Source: CAZBWP01 sp964630265
GTDB taxonomy: Bacteria; Pseudomonadota; Alphaproteobacteria; Rhodospirillales; Defluviicoccaceae
Length of the DNA stretch: 64,000 nucleotides
NCBI GenBank assembly: GCA_964630265.1
Contig: CAZVRW010000002.1
Span: 1-64,000, forward strand
Direction of reading: 5' to 3'
The notes under the pieces are model-generated. The model saw nothing but the letters and a program-made list of their open reading frames with translations, was not told the DNA's origin and searched no databases. A program made the position numbers and the translations under genes. This document shows positions 21,841 to 29,086 of the stretch, piece after piece; position 1 is the first letter of the stretch, and each line of letters opens with the position of its first letter.

Positions 21841-22425
21841 TCAGTTGGCGCGCGCGGCGGCCTCGGGAAACGCCTCGTGGACGCGGGCGCGCGGCAGGAG
21901 GTCGAAGATCATGTGAATGCGATCCTCGTCACCGTCGTTCATCGCCTCGTGCACCTGATCGTTGTCGAACCACCAGAGTTCGCCCTCACGCATTCGCACC
22001 GCCTCGTCGGCCGCCTTCAGCCAGGAGCCGTGCGTCGACTTCAGGACCAGGTGATAGCGGTTACGCAGGCGGTAGTATTCGCCGCGGTCAATGTGTGGAT
22101 AGACCCGCCGCCCCGCCGGCAGGCAGACGATCTTGGCGCGCGAAAGCAGGCTGTCCAGCAGCTTTGCCGTCTCCTTCAGGAAGGCGCGGGCGACGGGATA
22201 GTGCTGCGCGCCGGCGGTCCAGCGGCTTTCGTGGACGTCGCGCCGCCGGCGCTCGCCGATCGCGGATTTCTTCAAGCCGCGGAGGGGGATCGCCAGCGCC
22301 TCGCGTTGCACGGCAATCTTCTCCTGTCGCCCGGTGGCGGTCTCCCACGCCCCCTGGATGGCGGCGATCTCGGCGAGGAAGGGCTCGGGGGCGATGCCGC
22401 TGCGAATCAGCTTGAAGTGGTTCAT
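21841..22425 (-). CDS. aspartyl/asparaginyl beta-hydroxylase-like dioxygenase
   Basis: A 194-residue protein resembling the Asp/Asn beta-hydroxylase family of Fe(II)/2-oxoglutarate dioxygenases. Candidate metal ligands are in YPHIDRGEYY and the later DQVHEAMNDGDEDRIHMIFD. RYHLVLKSTHGS and LWWFDNDQVHEA match the usual cupin strands. The ATG at 22425 follows AAAGGA by seven bases. The reading frame continues upstream without a stop through a 15-bp minisatellite, where it would encode an (AHLRV)n stretch; I regard that extension as untranslated because of the strong internal start. It is convergent with the TAXI gene, 43 bp apart. The substrate is unknown. Confidence 0.85.
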   Translation of the reverse strand: MNHFKLIRSGIAPEPFLAEIAAIQGAWETATGRQEKIAVQREALAIPLRGLKKSAIGERRRRDVHESRWTAGAQHYPVARAFLKETAKLLDSLLSRAKIVCLPAGRRVYPHIDRGEYYRLRNRYHLVLKSTHGSWLKAADEAVRMREGELWWFDNDQVHEAMNDGDEDRIHMIFDLLPRARVHEAFPEAAARAN

Positions 22426-22821
22426 CGTCGGTCCTTTTGCTGACGGTCGTCGTTCGGTGTCACACGATGCGACGCGAAGGTGGGCGACGCGAAGGTGGGC
22501 GACGCGAAGATGGGCGACGCGAAGGTGGGCGACGCGAAGGTGGGCGACGCGAAGGTGGGCGACTCGGTGCTGGGCGCCGCGGTGCTGGGCGCCGCGCCGG
22601 CGCGGGGCCATGCCGCGTCTCATCCGGAACAACGCCGCCGCCGCCGCTCTATTCCCGCCGGTGTCGAGATTGCGTTCCTCCGACGGGGCGTGCCTTGACC
22701 CCCTGGCTCCGCCGGTTATCTGCCGGCGTTGACACGAGGTCGTTCGATCGGGGCTGTTGCAGAGAGCAATGCCGCGGCCACGGGCGCTGTCGTTCCGAAG
22801 AATAGGACGTAGAGGAGCTGC
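22426..22821. other. intergenic region with minisatellite
   Basis: This 396-bp stretch upstream of the hydroxylase is dominated by an eight-copy 15-bp array starting 45 bp from its start codon. The rest, 22591-22821, is GC-rich with no recognisable gene. It ends with the AGAGGAGCTGC ribosome site of the small ORF at 22822. Confidence 0.6.
22471..22590. repeat. eight tandem copies of a 15-bp unit
   Basis: Contiguous 15-bp units start at 22471 and repeat every 15 bp to 22590. The consensus is GACGCGAAGGTGGGC: five copies match exactly, the third has one change, and the last two drift to a GTGCTGGGC form. On the minus strand one frame reads A-H-L-R-V repeatedly, in the same frame as the downstream hydroxylase. 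No spacers are present, so it is not CRISPR. Confidence 0.92.
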
Positions 22822-22995
22822 ATGTCTGCCGCGTATACTATCGGGAATATTTGTCCGGCGGGCTTTGTACACTGTGCGATCGAAGGCTACACGGCGTCGG
22901 CCATGGTCGACTCCCTTGGTCTCGACGTGACCGAGTGGAAAGCGATGGTTTTGGTTGTCGCCATGTGCGCGGCGTTGACGAATTCATTGTCTTGA
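22822..22995 (+). CDS. putative small hydrophobic protein
   Basis: A 57-codon reading frame with an ATG at 22822 preceded by AGAGGAG at good spacing. The product (MSAAYTIGNICPAGFVHCAI at the start, then a hydrophobic WKAMVLVVAMCAALTN near the end) contains three cysteines and a short hydrophobic segment. The local base composition is less GC-rich than the surroundings. It ends 14 bp before the lipoprotein gene, so the two could be co-transcribed. I do not recognise it. The ribosome site is the main support; coding potential is otherwise unproven. Confidence 0.4.
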   Translation: MSAAYTIGNICPAGFVHCAIEGYTASAMVDSLGLDVTEWKAMVLVVAMCAALTNSLS

Positions 22996-23009
22996 AGAGG
23001 TAGGCGCAA

Positions 23010-23468
23010 ATGTTGGGTAAATCTCTTGTAGTGGGTGCGAGTGTTATTTTTTTGGCGGCATGCGATCCGGTGCTGACCGCGCGGACGGTGCGGCCGGACC
23101 ATGGCGTCTCCTACAATCCGCAGAATTATGCCGGGATCAATTACGCGAAGATCGACCTGAACACCGGCGAGGCTGAAGTCGTCGGGGGCAAGGAACAGGA
23201 CGACATTCGAATCTGGTACAAGGATTCCGAGCGGGAACTGGAGTACACGGCGACCAACGCTCGGTCGTTGGGCCTCGTCGCCCTGCGATCGCAGATCGAA
23301 CGCGACCTGATCCGCACCCAGGGTCTCTCGGTCGAGCAGGCGGGGGCGGTGGCGCGGACGATCGTCCGATCTCTGGCCGCCGCAGGCGCGCTGCAGGCGT
23401 TGGCGCCCCTCGGCGGGGCGTTGGTGGTACCGCCGTTGGATTTCCCCGTTCCGCCCGGTACCCCCTGA
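23010..23468 (+). CDS. hypothetical lipoprotein
   Basis: A 152-residue protein with a lipoprotein signal: MLGKSLVVGASVIFLAAC, with a lipobox LAAC placing the lipidated cysteine at residue 18 and Asp at the next position (in enterobacteria such a residue favours inner-membrane retention; its meaning here is uncertain). The mature part (about 134 residues) starts DPVLTARTVRPDHGVSYN and has no family I can name; the end is hydrophobic and proline-rich. AAGAGGTAGG lies upstream of the ATG. The stop codon falls inside the first unit of a 15-bp tandem repeat, so the 3' end of the gene has been reached by that minisatellite. Confidence 0.75.
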   Translation: MLGKSLVVGASVIFLAACDPVLTARTVRPDHGVSYNPQNYAGINYAKIDLNTGEAEVVGGKEQDDIRIWYKDSERELEYTATNARSLGLVALRSQIERDLIRTQGLSVEQAGAVARTIVRSLAAAGALQALAPLGGALVVPPLDFPVPPGTP

Positions 23469-23535
23469 AGCGTTGCCCCCTGAAGCGTTGCCCCCTGAAG
23501 CGTTGCCCCCTGAAGCGTTGCCCCCTGATCCGCTG
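23461..23535. repeat. five tandem copies of a second 15-bp unit
   Basis: Four identical copies of CCCCCTGAAGCGTTG and a fifth variant (CCCCCTGATCCGCTG) run from 23461 to 23535. The stop of the lipoprotein gene is inside copy 1. One minus-strand frame reads T-L-Q-G-A. The unit length equals that of the 22471 array, but the sequence is unrelated. Confidence 0.92.
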
Positions 23536-23619
23536 CCCCGTTAACGGTCGCGCCAACCCATCGCGACACCGCGGTGCCGATGCTACAGCCGCTCTACGCG
23601 CGCGTTTCTGCCGCCGAGG

Positions 23620-23976
23620 CTACGCGGCCGCCGGATAGACGATGACCGCGTCGCGCCCGTGCATGGCGCTCACCGCGGAGCGCTCGAAGCCAAGCAGGCG
23701 GCGGGCCACCACCTCCGCGTCGATGTTGCCGCCGGCGGCGGCGATGTCGGCGCGGACGAGGTGCACGATAGCCCGGTCGTCGCTGGCGCGTTCGCCAAAG
23801 CGCGCCATCTCGGCCGCGTAGCGATCGGCCTCCGGGTCGTTCAGGTTCAGTTCGCTGGCAGCCCAAAGCCCGAGGAGATAATTGCGGAGGTAGCGAACGG
23901 CGTCGGCGGCCACGCGGTGACCGTAAAACGGCGTTGCGCCGTTGGGCCTTGTTGGGAGCATCGCTGCCACATCCAT
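23620..23976 (-). CDS. divergent paralogue of F1-ATPase inhibitor zeta subunit (DUF1476)
   Basis: A 118-residue protein whose core YLRNYLLGLWAASELNLN matches the alphaproteobacterial zeta family (RRNKLLGLWAA type), followed by aligned helices EADRYAAEMARFGERASDDR and IVHLVRADIAAAGG. In Paracoccus, zeta is an inhibitor of the F1Fo-ATP synthase acting through its N-terminal segment; here that segment (MDVAAMLPTRPNGATPFYG) is unlike the canonical one, so inhibition is not assured. The start is uncertain: the frame runs to a TTG at 24192, but that would overlap the promoter. The ATG at 23976, with GAGGAG immediately upstream, gives the same spacing to the core as in the paralogue at 25430. The gene is divergent from the OxyR-like regulator. 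Confidence 0.7.
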   Translation of the reverse strand: MDVAAMLPTRPNGATPFYGHRVAADAVRYLRNYLLGLWAASELNLNDPEADRYAAEMARFGERASDDRAIVHLVRADIAAAGGNIDAEVVARRLLGFERSAVSAMHGRDAVIVYPAAA

Positions 23977-24339
23977 CTCCTCGTTTTCCTGTCGCCTGCT
24001 CCGGGCGGCGAATTTGGGCTCCACGCGCTCGATCCGACCCACCCGGACGTCACCCTGCCCGCTCGCGCCGCGCCGCGGACTGCGTCCATCCGTCGGCGCC
24101 TTTTTTACCCCTGCCGTCGCCGGTGCGGGGGCGCCGTCGGTCGACGGGTCGAACTCCCTTACGACCTTGACGTCAGACCATAGATCGGTCAAATCGATTT
24201 TTAGCGACTGTACGATAGCTTCCTCCTATCGATGCCTCGCCCCGACCCAGGTTCTGCCGCGGACCGCCGGACGAGTAGCTCGCGACCTTGGGGACGTCGT
24301 CCAGGTGTTTTCGTTCTCGTCATCCGCGGGGGTGAGCCC
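23977..24339. other. divergent regulatory region of the zeta paralogue and OxyR-like gene
   Basis: This 363-bp gap contains the shared promoter module at 24189-24230. The stretch 23977-24188 would be a long leader for the minus-strand gene if transcription starts just past the module. I see nothing else in 24231-24339 apart from the regulator's own upstream region. Confidence 0.5.
24189..24230 (-). promoter_or_regulatory. OxyR-type palindrome plus conserved promoter block (zeta paralogue 1)
   Basis: Read on the minus strand, GATAG-N7-CTATC (24214-24230) is followed after exactly 13 bp by AAATCGATTTGA (24189-24200) and then CC. ATAG-N7-CTAT is the half-operator pattern known for OxyR. The TTGACC at the end of the second block could be a -35 element. 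The same two blocks with the same spacing precede the second zeta paralogue at 25268-25309. The site lies between the divergent regulator and its presumed target. Confidence 0.75.
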
Positions 24340-25269
24340 ATGCCGACACTGCGCCAGTTCCGCTACCTCGTCGCCGTCGCCGATCAGCTCAACTTCCATC
24401 GGGCGGCCGAGGTGTGCCACGTCAGTCAGCCGACCCTGAGCGACCAGATCCGAGAACTGGAGGAGCGTCTGCGGGTCCAGCTCGTCGAGCGGAGCCGGCG
24501 GCGCGTCGTGCTGACGCCGATCGGCCGCGAGGTCGTGGACAAGGCCAGGCGGGTTCTCAGGGACGTCCAGGACATCATCGACCTGACGGAGCGCGGGCGC
24601 CACATTCTAGAAGGCACCCTCCGGCTCGGGGTGCTTCCCTCCATCGGGCCGTATCTTTTGCCGCAGGTCCTGCCCTACCTGCACCAGCGCTATCCCGCCC
24701 TGACCCTCTATCTGCGGGAAGGAACCGCTGCCGACCTGCTCCACCGCCTCGAGAGCGGCGACCTGGATCTGCTGATCTTCCCGGTTCCCGTGAAACGCCA
24801 GGGCTTCGCCTCCGTAGGGGTGTTTCGCGAACCGCTGCGGCTCGCCCTGCCGAGCGATCACCAACTGGCCCAGAAGGTGGAGCTGGACGCCGCCGATCTG
24901 CGCGGCCTCACCGTGTTGGCATTGGAGCCGGGGCACAGCTTGCACGGCTCGGTGATCGCCCTCTGCCGCGAGTTTGGGGCGACGCCGTTGCTCGACTTCG
25001 CGACCACCAGCCTGGACACACTGCGGCAGATGGCGGCGATGGGCGTCGGAGCGACATTCCTGCCCGTCCTGTACGTCCGCAGCGAAGCGAAGCAGGATAC
25101 CCGGTTGGCGATCCGACCGTTCCGCCCGCCAGGACCGAGCCGGGACATCGGCATCGTTTGGCGGGAAGCGTCGGCGCGCCGCTCGGAGTATCTCGCGTTG
25201 GCCACACACATGCGCGACGTGCTGATCGATCGGGTCCCTGAGGTGAGCGTGCTGGCGATGGCAAAATGA
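24340..25269 (+). CDS. OxyR-like LysR regulator lacking the sensing cysteine
   Basis: A 309-residue LysR-type regulator closest in appearance to OxyR (305 residues in E. coli). The winged-helix domain (1-60) includes CHVSQPTLSDQIRELEE; the effector domain begins LRLGVLPSIGPYLLPQVLPYL and contains ATTSLDTLRQMAAMGVGATFLP, all OxyR-like. In E. coli OxyR the peroxide-sensing Cys199 and its partner Cys208 lie in GHCLRDQAMGFC; here the same place reads GHSLHGSVIALC, with Ser200 for the sensing cysteine and Cys209 retained. Classical disulfide activation should therefore not work. The ATG at 24340 gives the canonical N-terminus. It is flanked by two zeta paralogues, each with an ATAG-N7-CTAT site, one next to its own start. 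Confidence 0.88.
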   Translation: MPTLRQFRYLVAVADQLNFHRAAEVCHVSQPTLSDQIRELEERLRVQLVERSRRRVVLTPIGREVVDKARRVLRDVQDIIDLTERGRHILEGTLRLGVLPSIGPYLLPQVLPYLHQRYPALTLYLREGTAADLLHRLESGDLDLLIFPVPVKRQGFASVGVFREPLRLALPSDHQLAQKVELDAADLRGLTVLALEPGHSLHGSVIALCREFGATPLLDFATTSLDTLRQMAAMGVGATFLPVLYVRSEAKQDTRLAIRPFRPPGPSRDIGIVWREASARRSEYLALATHMRDVLIDRVPEVSVLAMAK

Positions 25270-25309
25270 TAGAGATTTCCTATCAAAAGCCGTTTACAAA
25301 TCGATTTGA
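25268..25309 (+). promoter_or_regulatory. OxyR-type palindrome plus conserved promoter block (zeta paralogue 2)
   Basis: GATAG-N7-CTATC (25268-25284) is followed by 13 bp and AAATCGATTTGA (25298-25309), the same arrangement as upstream of the other zeta paralogue. A candidate promoter follows: TTGATC at 25306-25311, a 17-bp spacer and CAAATA at 25329-25334. The palindrome abuts the stop codon of the OxyR-like gene. Confidence 0.75.
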
Positions 25310-25429
25310 TCCATCAGCCCTCATCAGCCAAATAAATATCATCGGTCGGCTGGGTATGCGCATCCACGGTCGACGCGATTCGAGCCCGTGCGCTGCCTCG
25401 CGCCGGCCGAAAGGAGAAAGGAGGGAGTG

Positions 25430-25777
25430 ATGATCGAACTCAGGAAGATCGCCGATTTCGAGATCGCCAAGATGGCGTCCTCGCTGGAGCTCGCGTTTCG
25501 GATTCGCAGCCGTCGCAACCGGTTGCTGGGACTGTGGGCCGCATCCCACCTCGGTCTGAGCGATGTCGACGCCGACGTCTATGCGCGGGACCTCGTCTCC
25601 GCCGGCGTCCACCGCTCCGGCGACGATCATATCGTCCAGCGGATCCGCCAGGATTTTGCGATCCACAAGGTGCGTCTCGGCGTCGCCGCCATCCGCCGCG
25701 AAATGGATCGCTTGGCCGGGCTCGCCACCATGGAGTACGGCATGACGGACGAGCATCCCTGTTCGGCGGCAGCATAG
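25430..25777 (+). CDS. paralogue of F1-ATPase inhibitor zeta subunit (DUF1476)
   Basis: A 115-residue member of the zeta/DUF1476 family. SRRNRLLGLWAASHLGLSD, then YARDLVSAGVHRSGDDHIVQ and IRREMDRLAGLA follow the whole family pattern (helices 2-4). The N-terminal FEIAKMASSLELAFRIRSRR aligns by eye with the canonical FExKFAxDxExxFRxxARR inhibitory region, better preserved than in the paralogue at 23620. The length is close to the usual 104-110. AAAGGAGGG precedes the ATG at 25430, an excellent ribosome site. Zeta regulates ATP hydrolysis by F1Fo; a second, conditionally expressed copy could adjust the enzyme under low oxygen or nitrogen-fixing conditions, but that is inference. It is followed 86 bp later by a universal stress protein gene. 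Confidence 0.85.
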   Translation: MIELRKIADFEIAKMASSLELAFRIRSRRNRLLGLWAASHLGLSDVDADVYARDLVSAGVHRSGDDHIVQRIRQDFAIHKVRLGVAAIRREMDRLAGLATMEYGMTDEHPCSAAA

Positions 25778-25863
25778 CGACCGCTCGATCACGGACGGTC
25801 GGGCGCCATCGGTCACCCGGTACGGTTGCCCGCGGAGAGTGCCACTGTGTCTGGGGGGAAGAG

Positions 25864-26790
25864 GTGAAGCGCTTCAAAGACATCCTCGTCATCCCGGGGC
25901 GTCCCGATGCCGACGACCCGGCGATCCAGCGAGCGGCCAACCTCGCCGTGGCCAATGGAGCACGCCTGACCATCGCGGGGCTGCTGGAAGCATTGGAGAC
26001 GCCGGAGTACCTGATCCCGCTGCGGACCGAGGCGATCGAGACATTGAATTGCCGGCTGGATGCGGCCGCCCAGCCGGCCCGCGACCGCGGCGTGAGCGTC
26101 CGCACCAGGATCCTGATCGGTCGACCGTTCCTGGAGATCATCCGCGCCGTGCTGGTCGAACGGCACGATCTGGTCGTAAAAATTGGACGCGGGCGCGATC
26201 ACGCTTCGGCCGGGATGTTCGGCTCGACGGCGCTGCATCTTCTCCGCAAATGCCCGTGTCCCGTTTGGATCCTCGATCCGCGGCCGGTATCCGGGCGCCA
26301 TGGGATCCTCGCCGCCGTCGATCCCAGCGGTACCGACCCGGAAGAACAGTCCGTCAATCGCAAGATCCTGGAACTGGCCAGTTCCCTGTCGAACCTGGAA
26401 GTCGCGCCGCTGCACATCGTGCACGCGTGGCAGGTGCCCTTCGAGGACATGATCCGTCGCTCCTCGTTTCTCCGCGTCTCGGAGACCGAAGCGAGCAGCT
26501 ACATCCAGGGCATCCAGGAGCGGCACCGCGCACGCATCGACGCGCTGGTCGAACCGTTCCGCCGGATCAGCCCGGGGCTCTCCGTCCACTTCGTCAAAGG
26601 CCTCCCGGAAAGCGTGATCGCCGACATCGCCGAGCGTCACCGCATCGAGATCGTGGTGATGGCGTCCATGGCGCGCACCGGAATCCCGGGGCTGTTGATC
26701 GGGAATACCGCCGAAAGCGTGCTCGGCCACCTGGACCGCTCGATCCTGACCGTCAAGCCCGACGCCTTCGTCTCGCCGGTCGCGGCATGA
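25864..26790 (+). CDS. tandem-domain universal stress protein
   Basis: A 308-residue protein with two UspA domains, as in UspE. Domain 1 (about 1-140) starts MKRFKDILVIPGRPD and ends with a degenerate nucleotide site (FGSTALHLLRKCPCPVWILD). Domain 2 (about 145-308) has the ATP-binding pattern MARTGIPGLLIGNTAESVL close to the Usp consensus. The GTG at 25864 is preceded by GGGGGAAG and begins at the natural N-terminus; no ATG is available at that place. It follows the second zeta paralogue by 86 bp and may share its promoter. Such proteins are typically induced by energy or oxygen limitation, which fits the neighbourhood of nifA. Confidence 0.88.
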   Translation: MKRFKDILVIPGRPDADDPAIQRAANLAVANGARLTIAGLLEALETPEYLIPLRTEAIETLNCRLDAAAQPARDRGVSVRTRILIGRPFLEIIRAVLVERHDLVVKIGRGRDHASAGMFGSTALHLLRKCPCPVWILDPRPVSGRHGILAAVDPSGTDPEEQSVNRKILELASSLSNLEVAPLHIVHAWQVPFEDMIRRSSFLRVSETEASSYIQGIQERHRARIDALVEPFRRISPGLSVHFVKGLPESVIADIAERHRIEIVVMASMARTGIPGLLIGNTAESVLGHLDRSILTVKPDAFVSPVAA

Positions 26791-27238
26791 GAACCGTCGG
26801 CGACGGCGCGGCTCACCGTCGCAGAAATTGTGCAAGTGCCCAACAAGCGATCACCCGCATTGTCCTCGTTTTGCCGCCGCATCCCGTTACCTGTTGTGAT
26901 TACTAGAGAAAATAACAGGCAAGCGTTGGCATGGAAATTGCTTATTTGATGGATGCAAATGGGTGCGGGGGAGCATTCAGGGAACATCGCGGCCACGACG
27001 GCAAGGGAGCCTTCGACAAGTGTGGAACCTGATCGCAGACCATCGCGAGCCCCCCTCGCCCGGTGACGGGGCGGGCGACGAGCAATGTGGTGCGGACATC
27101 GGCGCGACGCACCGGATGTGCGCATCGCCGTGAACCGGTCAGGTGCTCCGAACGAGCACGGTGACGCGTACCCAAGCGATCCGACACCTGCCGCAACACT
27201 CCCAACCGACCCGGTTGCGCGAAGGAGATGTGTTGTCG
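26791..27238. other. long nifA upstream region
   Basis: This 448-bp region holds a sigma-54 promoter match at 26927-26942. The presumed transcript would then have a leader of about 285 nt before nifA. A 27-codon frame begins at an ATG at 26949, almost on the predicted start of transcription, and lacks a ribosome site. No TGT-N10-ACA site was found upstream of this promoter. Confidence 0.5.
26927..26942 (+). promoter_or_regulatory. sigma-54 promoter (-24/-12) upstream of nifA
   Basis: TGGCATGGAAATTGCT has GG and GC exactly ten bases apart, matching the RpoN consensus TGGCAC-N5-TTGC. It would start transcription near 26953, about 285 bp before the nifA ATG. The absence of a NifA box suggests NtrC or another activator, or that NifA acts from a non-consensus site. 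Confidence 0.65.
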
Positions 27239-28873
27239 ATGAATTTCATGGCTGACAACAAGGCGTCGCTGTCTCTGGTCAGCGTCTACGAGATCAGCAA
27301 GATCCTGACGTCGTCCCTCGACCTGCAGGGGCGTCTCAGATCGGTGCTGAACCTCCTGGCCTCGTACATGGAGATGCGCCGGGGCATCGTCGCCCTCGCC
27401 GACGGCGACGGCGATCTGAAGGTCGTCGCCGCGGCCGGCCTCTCGGCGAGCGCCGTCAACGATGGTGCGGCCGACATGCCGCGGGAGATCGCCCAGCGGC
27501 TGATGGCCGGGCAGGCGCCGTTCGTCACCGAGAACGTGGCCGACGACCCGCTGCTCGCCGCCTATGTCCGCGTGCCCAACGTTCTCGAAGACGAGTCGGT
27601 GTCGTTCATTGCGGTGCCGATCAAGACCTTCGGCAAGCCTTTCGGCTGCCTGGCGGTGGCCCGGGTGCGCAACGGGGCGACGGCGGTGAAGGTCGCCGAC
27701 GACATCCGCTTTCTCACCATGGTCGCCAACCTCATCGCCCAGACGGTGCGGCTGCACGACCTGCAGACGATCGAGACGCAGCCGGCGCGCGGCCTCGACG
27801 ACAGTGGCATCAGCCGCTCGTTCCGGCCGACAGGTGGTCGCGAGGTCTATGTGGTCGACGGCATCATCGGCGCGAGCCAGCCGATGCAGCAAGTCTTCGC
27901 CCAGGTGCACCTTGTCGCGCCGACCCGGTCGACGGTGGTGATCCGCGGCGAGAGCGGGACCGGCAAGGAATTGATCGCCCGGGCCGTCCACCTTCTCAGC
28001 CCGCGTCGCGATGGGCCTTTCGTCAAGGTCAACTGCGCGGCGCTGCCGGACACGCTGTTGGAGTCGGAGTTGTTCGGCCACGAAAAGGGCGCGTTCACCG
28101 GGGCGACGCAGCAGCGCCGCGGCCGCTTCGAGCTCGCCAACGGAGGCACCCTGTTCCTCGACGAGATCGGCGACGTCTCGGCGTCGTTTCAGACCAAGCT
28201 GTTGCGGGTCCTGCAGGAACGGGAGTTCGAGCGGATCGGCGGCAGTGAGACCATCCGCGTCGATGTTCGCATCGTCTGCGCCACCAACCGGAATCTGGAG
28301 GAGGCGGTGGCCTCGGGCGAGTTCCGCGCCGACCTCTACTACCGCATCAACGTCGTGCCGGTGTTCCTCCCGGCCCTGCGCGAGCGGCGCCAGGACATTC
28401 CGGCTTTGGCCCGGCATTTTCTCGACGCCTTCAACTGCGAGAACGAACGAGCGCTGACCTTCTCCGAGAACGCCATGCGGACGATCACGTCCTGCAACTA
28501 CCCGGGCAATGTCCGCGAACTGGAAAATTGCGTCTATCGGGCGGCGACGATGACTCGTGGCAACGTCATCGATGATGTCAACCTGCCCTGCCAGAGCAGC
28601 TTCTGCCACTGTGCCGCGCTGGTCCCGCAGCTCGCGTTCGGCCGGGAGGAGGATGAGCCGGCGGCGCCGCCATCCGGCATCAATGGCGAGCCCGACTGGC
28701 AGAGCCTCGACGATCTCCAGGATTTGGACGCGCTGCCGCAGCGCGAACGGCTGATCCGGGTGATGGAGAAGGCGGGCTGGGTTCAGGCCAAGGCGGCGCG
28801 CATGCTGGGCATCACGCCGCGGCAGATCGGCTACGCGTTGCGCAAGCACAATGTGACCATCAAGCGACTGTAG
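27239..28873 (+). CDS. nifA: nitrogen fixation transcriptional activator NifA
   Basis: A 544-residue sigma-54 activator. A GAF domain occupies about 20-175, the AAA+ domain about 210-445 (Walker A GESGTGKE at 237-244, sigma-54 contact loop GAFTGA in HEKGAFTGATQQ, LFLDEIGDVS), and a C-terminal helix-turn-helix ends the protein (AARMLGITPRQIGYALRKH). Cysteines 419, 431, 451 and 456 form C-X11-C-X19-C-X4-C, the linker motif that makes alphaproteobacterial NifA oxygen sensitive and NifL-independent. The ATG at 27239 has GAAGGAGA at ten bases; the frame continues upstream without a better start. It activates the sigma-54 promoters found before nifB, nifH and nifIscA. Confidence 0.97.
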   Translation: MNFMADNKASLSLVSVYEISKILTSSLDLQGRLRSVLNLLASYMEMRRGIVALADGDGDLKVVAAAGLSASAVNDGAADMPREIAQRLMAGQAPFVTENVADDPLLAAYVRVPNVLEDESVSFIAVPIKTFGKPFGCLAVARVRNGATAVKVADDIRFLTMVANLIAQTVRLHDLQTIETQPARGLDDSGISRSFRPTGGREVYVVDGIIGASQPMQQVFAQVHLVAPTRSTVVIRGESGTGKELIARAVHLLSPRRDGPFVKVNCAALPDTLLESELFGHEKGAFTGATQQRRGRFELANGGTLFLDEIGDVSASFQTKLLRVLQEREFERIGGSETIRVDVRIVCATNRNLEEAVASGEFRADLYYRINVVPVFLPALRERRQDIPALARHFLDAFNCENERALTFSENAMRTITSCNYPGNVRELENCVYRAATMTRGNVIDDVNLPCQSSFCHCAALVPQLAFGREEDEPAAPPSGINGEPDWQSLDDLQDLDALPQRERLIRVMEKAGWVQAKAARMLGITPRQIGYALRKHNVTIKRL

Positions 28874-28885
28874 GCCGTTGGCGGT

Positions 28886-28904
28886 GGCGGCGATTACCGC
28901 CGCC
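28886..28904 (+). terminator. weak hairpin after nifA
   Basis: GGCGGCG (28886-28892) and CGCCGCC (28898-28904) form a seven-pair GC stem with a five-base loop 13 bp after the nifA stop. No T-run follows, so termination here would be inefficient or Rho-assisted. Confidence 0.3.
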
Positions 28905-28928
28905 GCAGGGCGCCATGGCACGACGGGG

Positions 28929-28963
28929 TGTCGGGTGTCGGACAAACTGTCGGGAGGCCGACA
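28929..28963 (+). promoter_or_regulatory. two NifA upstream activator sites (nifB)
   Basis: Two perfect TGT-N10-ACA elements lie at 28929-28944 and 28948-28963, spaced 19 bp centre to centre. They are about 60-90 bp upstream of the sigma-54 promoter at 29021, the normal distance for a NifA enhancer that loops to the promoter. Confidence 0.85.
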
Positions 28964-29020
28964 CCCACACGGCCCCGCCCTCTCACCATAAAATCTCTAT
29001 AAATCATAATGTTATGAATC

Positions 29021-29036
29021 TGGCATGATCCTTGCT
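29021..29036 (+). promoter_or_regulatory. sigma-54 promoter of nifB
   Basis: TGGCATGATCCTTGCT matches the -24/-12 consensus with ten bases between GG and GC. The predicted transcription start near 29046 rules out the upstream GTG at 29039 as the nifB start. Confidence 0.9.
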
Positions 29037-29086
29037 CAGTGTTTCTTGAGCGGACCAGGGCAGTCGCCCCAGTGGAGGATCCCGAC

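Noticed and set aside
22471..22590. CRISPR-like repeats
   Set aside because: The 15-bp units are contiguous without spacers, and no cas gene is present.
26949..27032. 27-codon frame downstream of the nifA sigma-54 promoter
   Set aside because: It starts almost at the predicted transcription start with no ribosome site; kept only as a note.
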